From Thermoplasmata archaeon (GTDB lineage: Archaea; Thermoplasmatota; Thermoplasmata; GCA-020350865), in NCBI GenBank assembly GCA_020348445.1, contig CP070751.1, positions 2,753,413-2,817,412 of the forward strand: DNA of 64,000 nt, in the 5' to 3' direction. The notes beneath the pieces were generated by a model. The model saw only the letters and a program-made list of their open reading frames with translations. It searched no databases and was not told the DNA's origin. Of this stretch, positions 45,937-54,450 are shown piece after piece (position 1 is the stretch's first letter; the number at the start of each line of letters is the position of its first letter). A program made the position numbers and the translations under genes.

Positions 45937-46844
45937 ACTTGGATCTCTCATTGTATCAGGATACCATTTCAGAAAAAATCGAGAGAATATGTGATATTTT
46001 GATTCAAACGAATAAAATAAGTACTCTTAGGGATCATTTGAGTTTTTATGGCGGGACGGCATTGAATTTTCTCTATCTGAACGTTCCCAGATTGTCTGAA
46101 GATTTGGATTTTAATTATAGACAGGTCAATTCACAGGACTGGGGGGAGGTCAGGAATGACATCGACATAGAAACCAAAAGGATCTTATATGATCTTGGAT
46201 ACCATCGAGAAAGTATTAAAATTCAGCCTATGTATAACCTGTGCAGATTTTATATAGAATATATAAATTCTAAGAACCTAAAAGATCTCATTAAGATTGA
46301 GACAGGATATATGCGAAGAATTCCCATTCTAAAAAACGACACGTTTAAAGAATTCATCCATCCTGTAACCGGACAGCATATTGATATAAAAACACCACAG
46401 AAAGAAGAGTTATTCGCAAATAAGTTCTGCACGATGTTCTCAAGAGAAAGCATGAGTGTAAGGGATATTTTTGATGTCTACAACATATCTAAAGCTGAGT
46501 TCGAATTTTCCTTGTTTTGTGATGTTGTAATGATCGAATCAATATTCATGAATATAGATATCATGAATTTTTCGTTGACCTCATTGGATGAGAAAATGCA
46601 AATGGATCGAATCCAGGATTTTGTGGCAGGGGAAATCGATTGGACAGCCATCAACGAGGGAGTCAAATCATTTGTCATGAGGATCCAAGCTGAATTAAAG
46701 GTCCGTGACCATCCAAAATTGATCAGGGAATTTCATAAGTCCAAAACAATTAATATTGATCAGATCATTAACAAGAGTAAATTAAATGATGGGATACAAG
46801 AGCATCCGATATTGTTGTGGATAATTGAGGAAATCTCAAAATAA
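45933..46844 (+). CDS. abiEii: AbiEii/AbiGii-type nucleotidyltransferase toxin
   Basis: A 303-residue protein with the AbiEii nucleotidyltransferase motif: FYGGTAL (40-44) and PRLSEDLDFNY with Asp57 and Asp59, then KEELFANKFCTMFSRESMSVRDIFDVYNI (the KxxD-like motif). Known members transfer nucleotides to tRNA acceptor ends and stop growth, protecting against phage. GTG start inside the antitoxin stop (GTGTGA). Forms a type IV toxin-antitoxin pair with the gene before it. Confidence 0.9.
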   Translation: MNLDLSLYQDTISEKIERICDILIQTNKISTLRDHLSFYGGTALNFLYLNVPRLSEDLDFNYRQVNSQDWGEVRNDIDIETKRILYDLGYHRESIKIQPMYNLCRFYIEYINSKNLKDLIKIETGYMRRIPILKNDTFKEFIHPVTGQHIDIKTPQKEELFANKFCTMFSRESMSVRDIFDVYNISKAEFEFSLFCDVVMIESIFMNIDIMNFSLTSLDEKMQMDRIQDFVAGEIDWTAINEGVKSFVMRIQAELKVRDHPKLIREFHKSKTINIDQIINKSKLNDGIQEHPILLWIIEEISK

Positions 46845-46869
46845 GAATTTATACCAGATAGGTGAAATA

Positions 46870-46885
46870 CGGGCCTGGCGGGATT
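46870..46885 (+). repeat. att-like copy B of the tRNA-Lys 3' end
   Basis: CGGGCCTGGCGGGATT, identical to the tRNA-Lys 3' end; matches copy A over 19 bp (to 46888). Same orientation as copy A and the tRNA. Together the three copies divide the island into a 1.95-kb AbiE segment and a 0.47-kb segment. Confidence 0.65.
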
Positions 46886-46955
46886 TGTATCTCAAGGACC
46901 CAGAACAAATGAGAATTCGAGCATTAAAATCCGGATGTATCCTTTTTTCTTATTT

Positions 46956-47240
46956 TTATTTGCAGAATACTTTCTCTTCAAATTTATATTTTGCAAGAAA
47001 CCGCCAAACAATCAACCAAAAGGGAATAATAAGAAAGATACCTCCCAAAAGCAAGATTGGCCATGCAACCGACAATGTATGTATAGGCCAGATAAATCTA
47101 TCTAATAATCCAAAGTGAATAAAGAGGAATAAAAGTAAAGCAATAAACCCAGTGAATATTACAAGCAGGATAAACATCAACAGTATCAAACGTGCAATCT
47201 CTCTTCCATGAATTGTTTCCATATTTGAAATGAGACCCAT
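46956..47240 (-). CDS. Small membrane protein, unknown (94 aa)
   Basis: A 94-residue protein with two to three hydrophobic helices (about 18-43 and 58-82) and a basic end (KYKFEEKVFCK). Ribosome-binding GAGGGA lies before the ATG. It is the only gene between att copy B and the tRNA. Family not recognised. Confidence 0.65.
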   Translation of the reverse strand: MGLISNMETIHGREIARLILLMFILLVIFTGFIALLLFLFIHFGLLDRFIWPIHTLSVAWPILLLGGIFLIIPFWLIVWRFLAKYKFEEKVFCK

Positions 47241-47340
47241 AATATCCCTCTATATCTAATCAATACATCTCAACTATAAAGTTTTTTTCATGAAATAGGG
47301 AAAAAAGACGATATATTACCTTGTCGAGATAGATAAAAAG

Positions 47341-47494
47341 CGGGCCTGGCGGGATTCGAACCCGTGACCGATCGGTGTCCCTGTGGCCAATGCCCCAACA
47401 ACGAAGTTAGGCTGGAATTCACGCCAGGTTTCTTTGTCAGAACAAAGAAACGCACATAAGAGCCGATCGCTCTACCTAGCTGAGCTACAGGCCC
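47341..47494 (-). tRNA. tRNA-Lys (CUU) with an 80-nt intron
   Basis: Minus strand. Acceptor stem GGGCCTG/CAGGCCC, D-arm GCTCAGCTAGGTAGAGC, anticodon arm ATCGG-CTCTTA...A-CCGAT with anticodon CTT, T-arm GGGTTCGAATCCC, discriminator G. Exon 1 is 47457-47494, exon 2 is 47341-47376; the intron (47377-47456) interrupts between positions 37 and 38, the usual archaeal site. The T-stem has one A-C mismatch by my alignment. A T-run follows the 3' end. CCA is not encoded. Confidence 0.95.
47377..47456 (-). other. Intron of tRNA-Lys
   Basis: 80 nt, containing a perfect 9-bp hairpin GTTTCTTTG/CAAAGAAAC (47428-47451) with a six-base loop. Boundaries are placed so that a seven-base anticodon loop forms; the bulge-helix-bulge splice motif should be checked by folding. 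Confidence 0.75.
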
Positions 47495-47658
47495 AAGCGG
47501 ATGTAAACCCTGTAGCGAAGCTATAAAGTGGCGGAAGCAAAGCGAACGCCACGGGTATAGCTGAGCTACAGGCCCAAATTGATGTATTGCGAATGGAGCT
47601 CAGCTATTTAGTGGTGTAAGCGAAGCGAGCACCACGAACATGCTGAGCTACAGGCCCC
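47495..47658 (-). repeat. Two tandem about 82-bp cassettes, each starting with the tRNA-Lys 5' end and forming a long hairpin
   Basis: The tRNA start GGGCCTGTAGCTCAGC recurs at 47575 and 47657 (minus strand), 81 and 82 bp apart. Each cassette folds into a hairpin. Near one (47509-47572): CCTGTAGC/GCTACAGG, AGCTATA/TATAGCT and GTGGCG/CGCCAC. Far one (47597-47649): AGCTCAGC/GCTGAGCT and GTGGTG/CACCAC. Both have a 13-base loop AAGC(A/G)AAGCGA-like. Neither is a complete tRNA. Confidence 0.8.
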
Positions 47659-47837
47659 TTGCTCCGTCGTAATGGAATGAGATTTAATAAACGTTACCAT
47701 AAAATCGAGTCTTTTTAAGCTATAAAAATACAGCTGAACATTTTTCTTAGATAATTAACTATTTAATATAGTACAAATTAGGTACAAACTAAAATAACCT
47801 TATATATGATATATATTATTATGTAGCCTGGAAAGGG

Positions 47838-47915
47838 GGGTACGTACAGCCTAAAACTTGGATTTCGAGTTTGAGGTAAGAAGGCTGTATTGTTCGGCTC
47901 ACTTTGACCGTACCC
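47838..47915 (+). ncRNA. Three-stem structured RNA candidate (leader or sRNA)
   Basis: P1 GGGTACG (47838-47844) with CGTACCC (47909-47915); P2 TACAGCCT (47845-47852) with AGGCTGTA (47882-47889), stacked directly on P1; P3 AAACTTG (47854-47860) with CGAGTTT (47866-47872) over a five-base loop. Single-stranded parts are GAGGTAAGA (47873-47881) and 19 nt at 47890-47908. A TATA-like run at 47797-47813 precedes it, and the HEAT-repeat gene starts 47 bp after it. It is either a leader element or a separate small RNA. Confidence 0.6.
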
Positions 47916-47961
47916 ACTGCACAAATAATTGAAATTAAGTATAAAAGGGAAGGTGAAGATC

Positions 47962-48960
47962 GTGAAAAGAATTGCATATCTGCTCATACTGATTGATAAT
48001 TATCCAGAAGAAGGGGAGAAATATTTTACAGACCAGGTACTGGATAATTTGTATGCGGACGGAGATCCTTATCGGGATTTTGTGGATGAGAAAACCGTAA
48101 TCGCTCTCAAGGAGGTGGGAGGTCAAAGTTATGACGAGGATTTGGTAGCGGCATCAACTATAAGATATTTTCTTTTAATATGGAACCACAAACCAAATCT
48201 CGAGGCTTTAACATATCAACAATTCGGTGGTGAAGGAGGTAAAGGAGTTACGATCTTGGAGTGGGGATACAAGCCAGAACCAGAAAAGCTTAATACATGC
48301 CTGCATTGCGGATCTGAAATCGAGCCGGGCGCTGCTTTTTGCGAAAACTGCAATAAACCCACCCAAGTTGAAACATTGGAGGTTTGGGCGTGTCCTTCCT
48401 GTGATGGTGTGAACCAGCCAGGGGATGAAATTTGTCAAATTTGTGGTATGGAAGGTCCCAAGCCCTCAAAAGAAATTGTAGAAGCTGATGAAGGAAGAAG
48501 TATCATAGATAAGTATATTCCTGCTTTATGGGGGGGAAACAGAGCTGATAGAATAAGAGCTGCACAGAGAATAGGTGAATCCAAGGATCCAAAGGGTGTG
48601 GAACTTCTTATTCAGGCGCTAAGGGATGAGGATAAGTATGTTCGAACTGCGGCAATGGGCTCACTTGGAATTATTGGAGATGCAGCCATAGGACCCCTGA
48701 TCCAAGCTGCAAGGGATTCAGATTGGCATGTCCGATTTGGCGCGGCAATGGCCTTGGGTATTTCAAGGGATCAAAGGGCTATTGATCCTTTAATTTCAGC
48801 TTTAAGGGATGAAGACTCTCGAGTACGAAGTGCAGCAGAATCTGCCCTGGAGCAGATGGGAAAGCCGGCCATAGAACCTTTGACACAAGTTTTGAACGAT
48901 GAGAATAAACAGGTCAGTAAAACCGCCAAAAAAGTTCTAAAGAGGATAAAAAAACGGTAG
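47962..48960 (+). CDS. HEAT-repeat protein with two zinc ribbons
   Basis: A 332-residue soluble protein. An N-terminal domain of about 105 residues (KRIAYLLILIDNYPEEGEKYFTDQ...), a zinc ribbon CLHCGSEI...CENCNK (about 113-132), a RanBP-like zinc finger WACPSCDGVNQPGDEICQICGME (about 149-171), then four HEAT/PBS-lyase repeats (ALRDEDKYVRTAAMGSLGIIGD and kin) to the end. GTG 47962 is chosen for GGTGA five bases upstream. A scaffold for protein contacts; the three-stem RNA lies in its leader region. Confidence 0.85.
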   Translation: MKRIAYLLILIDNYPEEGEKYFTDQVLDNLYADGDPYRDFVDEKTVIALKEVGGQSYDEDLVAASTIRYFLLIWNHKPNLEALTYQQFGGEGGKGVTILEWGYKPEPEKLNTCLHCGSEIEPGAAFCENCNKPTQVETLEVWACPSCDGVNQPGDEICQICGMEGPKPSKEIVEADEGRSIIDKYIPALWGGNRADRIRAAQRIGESKDPKGVELLIQALRDEDKYVRTAAMGSLGIIGDAAIGPLIQAARDSDWHVRFGAAMALGISRDQRAIDPLISALRDEDSRVRSAAESALEQMGKPAIEPLTQVLNDENKQVSKTAKKVLKRIKKR

Positions 48961-49140
48961 GTAAATGAAGAACGGAATAAAAATTGGTGGTAAATCGAAA
49001 TTCTATTCTTATTTATCAGAGGCTGATATCCTAAAAAATAAAAAACCCAAAAAACCCACCAAAAACTTTATTATAAGGCAGACTCTATACAATAATTGAA
49101 AGTTTCATTCTCAATTCCACCTCAACGGGGTGTGAGGCTG

Positions 49141-51567
49141 ATGAACAAAAGTGGCGTCTCATTGTTGATTATTATAATGGTAATATTTCCGTTGCTGGGA
49201 AGCTCAGGCGACATCTTTGCAGATACTCCCAGATCTGAGGTTTTGGATTCGGGCCTTTTAGCAAGGCTGAATCGCGCCGGTCCAGATGATACTCTAGAGG
49301 TTATAATCCAATTCAGAAACGAGGTTTCCACCGATGACCTCAATCTCCTTTCTGCCCTGAATTTCGATGTTGGAAGGACTTTCTCCGTAATACCTGCTGT
49401 CTATGCCATTGGTACCAAAAATTCCATTGTAAGATTGAGCCATTACAAAAGAACGTCTCATATCGAATTCAACGAGCCACTTGAGTTGCTCATGGACGAG
49501 TCCACGAGTACAATAAACGCGACAAAAGTATGGGCCTCGCAGATCATCGATTCAAGGAACAGGACAAAGATGGATTATGACGACCTGCCCTTGCATATAG
49601 ACGGCACCGGAATAACAATCGTTGTTTTGGATTCAGGGGTGGATGCAGGGCATCCAGACTTGGATTATGGAGAGAAGACCCTAAGGAACCTCAAATCTGA
49701 TATGGACGGCAGTTACACAGAAGCCGAGAATACCGACACTTCTAGCGGTCACGGCACCCACTGCGCAGGTACAATCGCTGGAAACGGTGACGCCTCTGGA
49801 GGAGCCAGAAAAGGAGTTGCACCTGCTGCCAATCTGATAGGTATAAGCACAGGCGAGGCCGTGGCCATCCTAAATGCCCTGGGTGCACTGGAATGGGTGT
49901 ACGAAAATTCCCGACCCAACGCCAACCCTTTCAACATCAGGGGAGTTTCCAACAGCTGGGGTTCATCTGGGGAATACAACGCCGATAACTCCATAAACCA
50001 GGTGACAAGAAGAATCGTAAATGACAACAACGTGGGAGTTATCTTCGCTGCAGGAAATGCAGGTGCAGAGAACCATGACGGCAGCACAGTTACAACCAAT
50101 CCTTACTCCCTGGAGCCCTCTGTAATCAGCGTAGCGGCAATGGAGAGAGACGGAAGTGGAGTCGCCAGTTTCAGTTCAAGGGGGGCAGCAAACGACAATT
50201 TCACTTGGCCTGACATCGGAGCCCCTGGTGTGCATATCTGGGCAACTGAGGCGAGAAAGACCTTGATTTCGGCCATGAGAAAGCAGGATCCCAGTGATGC
50301 GCAGGATGGTTACTATATGAGTATAAGCGGGACCTCCATGGCCACACCACACGTCTCGGGTCTTGTGGCTCTTTTATTTCAGGCTGCCCCAAGCCTTGCA
50401 GTATCAGAGATACCAGATGATTACCAGGGTGAAGAAAGCGAGTACTGGGGTAATCCTGACTATACCATGCATGAGGTAGAGCTGATTATGAAATTGACGG
50501 CAAATTATGTACCTCCTAGTGGGGAGGACAACGGAGTGCCTTCAAACTTCAGTATAGGTTTGAACAACCAGCCTTACGATTTTGCCCAGGGTTATGGTAT
50601 AATCGATGCTGAATCCGCAGTTGCCTTGGCATTGACTTTGGAGGAATTGAGAAGGGGAGATCCAGATACCACGGTCATGGATGCTTATCTTTGGTACCAC
50701 AATATAACCACTAACGGTACAACCTCTGCAGAGACCAATGTACTTGCCACAAGCTGGTCAGGGGACTGGAGCCAGTTCACGGACCCTGAAAACCTTATGA
50801 GTTCATTTACTACAACACATCCAAGAGGTGTATATGTTCACGATAAAACCAGCAGAATAATTGTTACACTGGCATATGATCCCATTAGCACTTCGGATAT
50901 GTACTCATGCACACTCACACTTGTTATCGACTATGATGGTGACGGGAGCATTGATTGGAGGGGTGATTCAAGCTTCTCCACAGAGGGATTGAAGATAGAA
51001 GAGATAGATGTGGGTGGAGGTGGCGGGACGACAGGACAGTACTGGGAGTTCAACGTGGAGGGTAGGGCCCTATGGTCACCCACGCCCAAGGGCTTTGGGG
51101 CTGGGGAGAATGAGTTCAACGAGGCCCTTGTAGAATATACAGTGAGTGTACAGATGATATTTGATATGTCTGGGAATGAGACCATATTGTACGATTCTGG
51201 TGACCTTCATGCAAAAATCGCTCAGCCAGAGTTCGGTGAACCTACACCAGAGTACAGCGGTAACGGCTCAATCGAGATGAGAACATACTTTTATGACCTA
51301 ACCAAGGTTTATCCAAAGGAGGCCCCGCCGCCAAAAGAGTCCGAGGAATTCGAGTTTCCATGGTGGATTTTAGCATTGGCTGTCATTTTAGCTGGTTTGC
51401 TTGGATACTATTTATGGCAGAAGAAAAAGGCACCCAAGGAAGATACTGTATCATCCACTCCTATGGAGCCCGAAACTGGACAACCTGAACCTCAACTAAC
51501 AGGAGAGATCGTGGAGGCCGAGGTCGTATCCGAGCCCCTTTCGGAACCCACAACTTCTGAATCGTAA
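49141..51567 (+). CDS. Subtilisin-family (S8) surface protease
   Basis: An 808-residue secreted protease: signal peptide (about 1-27), an I9-like propeptide (DDTLEVIIQFRNEV...), catalytic Asp164 (VVLDSGVD), His204 (SGHGTHCAG) and Ser399 (SGTSMATPH), a C-terminal beta domain, and an anchor helix near 740-760 (FPWWILALAVILAGLLGYYLW) with a charged tail. Full length and intact. ATG 49141 is preferred with GGGTGTGAGG before it. Probably digests proteins for the amino-acid-fermenting pathway seen elsewhere. Confidence 0.94.
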   Translation: MNKSGVSLLIIIMVIFPLLGSSGDIFADTPRSEVLDSGLLARLNRAGPDDTLEVIIQFRNEVSTDDLNLLSALNFDVGRTFSVIPAVYAIGTKNSIVRLSHYKRTSHIEFNEPLELLMDESTSTINATKVWASQIIDSRNRTKMDYDDLPLHIDGTGITIVVLDSGVDAGHPDLDYGEKTLRNLKSDMDGSYTEAENTDTSSGHGTHCAGTIAGNGDASGGARKGVAPAANLIGISTGEAVAILNALGALEWVYENSRPNANPFNIRGVSNSWGSSGEYNADNSINQVTRRIVNDNNVGVIFAAGNAGAENHDGSTVTTNPYSLEPSVISVAAMERDGSGVASFSSRGAANDNFTWPDIGAPGVHIWATEARKTLISAMRKQDPSDAQDGYYMSISGTSMATPHVSGLVALLFQAAPSLAVSEIPDDYQGEESEYWGNPDYTMHEVELIMKLTANYVPPSGEDNGVPSNFSIGLNNQPYDFAQGYGIIDAESAVALALTLEELRRGDPDTTVMDAYLWYHNITTNGTTSAETNVLATSWSGDWSQFTDPENLMSSFTTTHPRGVYVHDKTSRIIVTLAYDPISTSDMYSCTLTLVIDYDGDGSIDWRGDSSFSTEGLKIEEIDVGGGGGTTGQYWEFNVEGRALWSPTPKGFGAGENEFNEALVEYTVSVQMIFDMSGNETILYDSGDLHAKIAQPEFGEPTPEYSGNGSIEMRTYFYDLTKVYPKEAPPPKESEEFEFPWWILALAVILAGLLGYYLWQKKKAPKEDTVSSTPMEPETGQPEPQLTGEIVEAEVVSEPLSEPTTSES

Positions 51568-51591
51568 ATTATTATCGAATCGCAATCACCC

Positions 51592-51599
51592 TTTTTTTT
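51592..51599 (+). terminator. T-run terminator after the subtilase gene
   Basis: Eight T after CACCC, 25 bp past the stop codon, with no hairpin; archaeal termination often needs only a T-run. Confidence 0.45.
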
Positions 51600-51792
51600 G
51601 CTCGAATTCGAGGATTTGGGTTATTTTCCGAAATATCCTGCCCTAAATCTGCAGAAATGCTCATATAGAGCTTTTGAGCGCAAATCCTATTTTATCTCAT
51701 TTATTAAAAGAAAATTTTATCAACCTAAATCCCCTTACTCTTATCATCAGTGCTTCGAGGGCAAGGCGCTGGGCAAAGAATTGGTGACAACC

Positions 51793-52140
51793 ATGGAGGA
51801 CATAAAGGCATTGAAGATGCTTTTAAGGCGAATAAAGGGTCTAGACTCTGTATCAGACGCCTTGCTCATGACAAAAACCGGGATGTTCGTTTTAGGCAGC
51901 ATGAGAAGAAGCAGAAAACTGGAGAGATTCATGGGTATGGTGGCTATACTTGCTGGCTCAGCTGAGGCGACTTCCTTAGAATTCGACGATCCATTAAAAG
52001 GTGTAATTGTAAGCACCAAGAATTCCAAGATCGCGGTTTTGGTTCTAACAGAAAATATTCTTCTTGTTGTGACGTTTCTCGGTAAAAAGGACGACAGGAA
52101 AATCTTTGATGAGCTGTCGAAGGTTTTTTCCCCAGAGTAG
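51793..52140 (+). CDS. Roadblock/LC7-domain protein
   Basis: A 115-residue single-domain protein with the roadblock pattern: LLRRIKGLDSVSDALLMTKTGMFVL, then a helix and strands GVIVSTKNSKIAVLVLTENILLVVTFLG. In archaea these pair with small GTPases or regulate surface machinery; no GTPase is adjacent here. ATG 51793 is chosen for GGTGA five bases upstream; an open frame extends further upstream without support. Confidence 0.8.
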   Translation: MEDIKALKMLLRRIKGLDSVSDALLMTKTGMFVLGSMRRSRKLERFMGMVAILAGSAEATSLEFDDPLKGVIVSTKNSKIAVLVLTENILLVVTFLGKKDDRKIFDELSKVFSPE

Positions 52141-52219
52141 GGGGGCTCACACATAATTTAAAGGTATGTGATTAATATTCTTTAATGTAGATGGTAGGTC
52201 ATATCAGGGGCATAGGATC

Positions 52220-52945
52220 ATGAATCTGGGGCAACTTGACGATCTCACATACATGTTCGGGAACCTTTGGGATGAACATTTTAAAAAAAGAAAAGAATCC
52301 ACCAGAATTAAGGCGGAGTTCTACCCATATACATCGCTGAAGAGCACCATCCGAAGGCGGGAAAATTTGGTGTTCATTAGAATCAGCGATATGCTGAAGG
52401 ATGCTCCTTTGGAGGTGATCTGTGCTCTTGGGGTAATCCTGTTTTGTAAATTGGAGAGAAGGCCTCCGCCTAAAAAAGAGGCCAAAATGTACAAGGACTA
52501 TGCAAACTCCAAGAAAATGCAAAACCGTATAAGTAAGTTCAGGAAAATCAGGGGAAAAAAGGTATATTTGGGCCCTAAAGGGGAAGTATATGACCTCAAA
52601 GAAAGCTTTGATCGTGTGAACCGTAAATACTTCAAAGAAAAACTAAAGGCGCCGAGTCTAACATGGAGTCTCAGAAAGACGAAAACCAGATTTGGTCATC
52701 ACGATGATGTGTTCAACACGATAGTTATCAGCCGAACCTTGGACAACAAAAGATTGCCATCGTACCTGTTGGATTATGTAATGTACCATGAGATGCTCCA
52801 TATGAAGCACGAAAGGAGCTACAAAAACGGAAGACGTAGCATGCACACAAAAGTATTCAAAGAAGACGAGAAAAAATTCCATAATTATAAAAAGGCAAAG
52901 GCGCTTCTTAAAGAAATATCTGGCAGATCGCATTATTTGGATTGA
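52220..52945 (+). CDS. SprT/M48-like zinc metalloprotease domain protein
   Basis: A 241-residue soluble protein. An N-terminal helical half with many basic residues, then ESFDRVNRKYFKEKLKAPSLTWS and the zinc site YVMYHEMLHMKHERSYKNGRRSMHTKVF (HExxH plus a third His). The layout matches SprT-like/YgjP-like metalloproteases. Substrate unknown; SprT proteins elsewhere act on DNA-protein crosslinks. Confidence 0.78.
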   Translation: MNLGQLDDLTYMFGNLWDEHFKKRKESTRIKAEFYPYTSLKSTIRRRENLVFIRISDMLKDAPLEVICALGVILFCKLERRPPPKKEAKMYKDYANSKKMQNRISKFRKIRGKKVYLGPKGEVYDLKESFDRVNRKYFKEKLKAPSLTWSLRKTKTRFGHHDDVFNTIVISRTLDNKRLPSYLLDYVMYHEMLHMKHERSYKNGRRSMHTKVFKEDEKKFHNYKKAKALLKEISGRSHYLD

Positions 52946-52974
52946 TCATGATAAGGTTGTCCCCAAAGGACAGA

Positions 52975-53139
52975 TTAATCCTTTATTTTCTCGAACCATT
53001 TCTTTTTAGCCCCGCATTCAGGACATCTGAAGCTCTCACTTATGTTTTCAAATGGTGTCCCTGGATCGATACCTTGATCTGGGAGTCCAGCCTCTGGGTC
53101 ATATATCCATCCGCAAATTGTACATTTGTATTTAGTCAT
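52975..53139 (-). CDS. rub: Rubredoxin
   Basis: A 54-residue protein read on the minus strand: MTKYKCTICGWIYDPEAG, then GIDPGTPFENI and FRCPECGAKKKWFEKI. Two CxxCG pairs hold one iron atom; length and spacing are standard. Electron carrier, probably for oxidative-stress or peroxide-reducing proteins. It lies just 8 bp downstream of the TiaS gene in the same direction. Confidence 0.97.
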   Translation of the reverse strand: MTKYKCTICGWIYDPEAGLPDQGIDPGTPFENISESFRCPECGAKKKWFEKIKD

Positions 53140-53147
53140 CTAAATCC

Positions 53148-54443
53148 TCAAGAATATCTCTTAAGAGGCTTTGAAAGATGTCTTCTTGCACAGACAGGCA
53201 CCTCATAGAATCCTTTTTTCATATCTCTTTTTACTTTCTCTAATTTTACATCTTCCTCTTTTACTTTAGCTCCGCATTTTATGCATCTGTAACCTGCGCC
53301 CCTTCCTATGGACTTCATCCTTTTTTTACATTTTTTGCAAACCGGATTTCCCACTTTTTCATATACATCAATCAGTTTTTTAATTTGTATCTTTTCTATA
53401 TTTATGGTCAATGGATATTCCCGCACTCCTCCATATACTGTGATCAAATCCCCAGGCTCCAGGGAGCGAATTAAAGTGCGGAACTCCTTTGTTGGTTCGT
53501 AGGCAGCACAGTCCATGGTTCCCCTATTTTTGATTTTGAATATGACATGTCCGCCTTCAATTGTCCTGGGTTTAGAACCTACCATACCAGAGGTTACAAC
53601 TGAGCTGTACTTGGAGATTTTACCAAGTGTCTTCTTATGCAAATGCTCGTCTGTTCCCTGGTTTGTCTCAAATAAGATCCATCTGTCCTTTTTTTCTGAT
53701 TTTATACTGTCCTTAGCCTTTAAAAGATCTCTTGGTTTATCTCCTCTTATACCGAATAAAACCGGGCATGGACTATTGGGTGTAATTGCCACAACCTTGT
53801 TGTGCATATCGTAGTTGTTGAAGGTCGAAGGGAACTTGCGGTCCATCTCAATTACTGAATGAGTATCAACCCTCCTTTTTGTTCCCCATCTATTTTTTTC
53901 CCTGTAAACTATGACTTCATAGGTTCTGTCCCTGGGATGCCATGAGATTGCAGATGTGGCACCAATAAGGCCCCTTTGGTTCTTGTACCCTTTGTAGCTT
54001 GCGTTGCCCATTTTCAATATATTTTTCACATCCTTTAGATTCACAACCTCCCGAACTGCCTTCCAGTATAGACCTGGGGTTGGCTTTTTTTCCATGACCA
54101 CAAATGCGGGATTCGTGTTTTTATCTGAAAACTGTGCATGTTCTTCCATAATCCTTTCGATTCTTTTTTTTACATTTGGAATTGCAACACTTCTTCCCCT
54201 GAGATAACCAAAATAATCCTTTTCCTCTATGTTTCCAATCAAGAACCTTTTTCCATTACCCTTTCCAAGCCTTACTGCAATGGCCCCGTTTCCCCTAGTC
54301 TTCCAAGGAATATTTGGATTCAGCCTCACCAGTCTAGGATAGCCTATGACATCATATTCTGCAAATTCTGTTATAAGTTCTGATGCCAAATACGTGGTGC
54401 ACATTGCAGAAACTGAATCAGTGTCGTCTATTCCGATATATAT
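53148..54443 (-). CDS. tiaS: tRNA(Ile2) 2-agmatinylcytidine synthetase (AUA start)
   Basis: TiaS attaches agmatine to C34 of tRNA-Ile(CAU) so it reads AUA. Seen: the N-terminal YIGIDDTDSVSAMCTTYL phosphate-handling motif, GNGAIAVRLGKGNGKR, central GYKNQRGLIGATSAISW, an OB-fold region and a C-terminal zinc ribbon CKKCKKRMKS...YRCIKCGA. The first ATG (54404) falls inside the conserved motif and would delete the DDTD residues. Upstream the frame has no ATG, GTG or TTG before a stop; an ATA at 54443 sits where Met is in homologs, seven bases after GGAGGAGG. I therefore start at ATA, giving 431 residues. Confidence 0.9.
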   Translation of the reverse strand: MYIGIDDTDSVSAMCTTYLASELITEFAEYDVIGYPRLVRLNPNIPWKTRGNGAIAVRLGKGNGKRFLIGNIEEKDYFGYLRGRSVAIPNVKKRIERIMEEHAQFSDKNTNPAFVVMEKKPTPGLYWKAVREVVNLKDVKNILKMGNASYKGYKNQRGLIGATSAISWHPRDRTYEVIVYREKNRWGTKRRVDTHSVIEMDRKFPSTFNNYDMHNKVVAITPNSPCPVLFGIRGDKPRDLLKAKDSIKSEKKDRWILFETNQGTDEHLHKKTLGKISKYSSVVTSGMVGSKPRTIEGGHVIFKIKNRGTMDCAAYEPTKEFRTLIRSLEPGDLITVYGGVREYPLTINIEKIQIKKLIDVYEKVGNPVCKKCKKRMKSIGRGAGYRCIKCGAKVKEEDVKLEKVKRDMKKGFYEVPVCARRHLSKPLKRYS

Positions 54444-54450
54444 GGAAAAA

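Noticed and set aside
46825..47118. Plus-strand 97-codon frame with RAWRDLYL
   Set aside because: Crosses att copy B and is antisense to the small membrane protein; likely spurious, although its similarity to the frame at copy A is recorded under the island finding.
47838..47915. Possible H/ACA guide RNA
   Set aside because: No internal pocket with bases on both sides of the helix; kept as an unclassified structured RNA.
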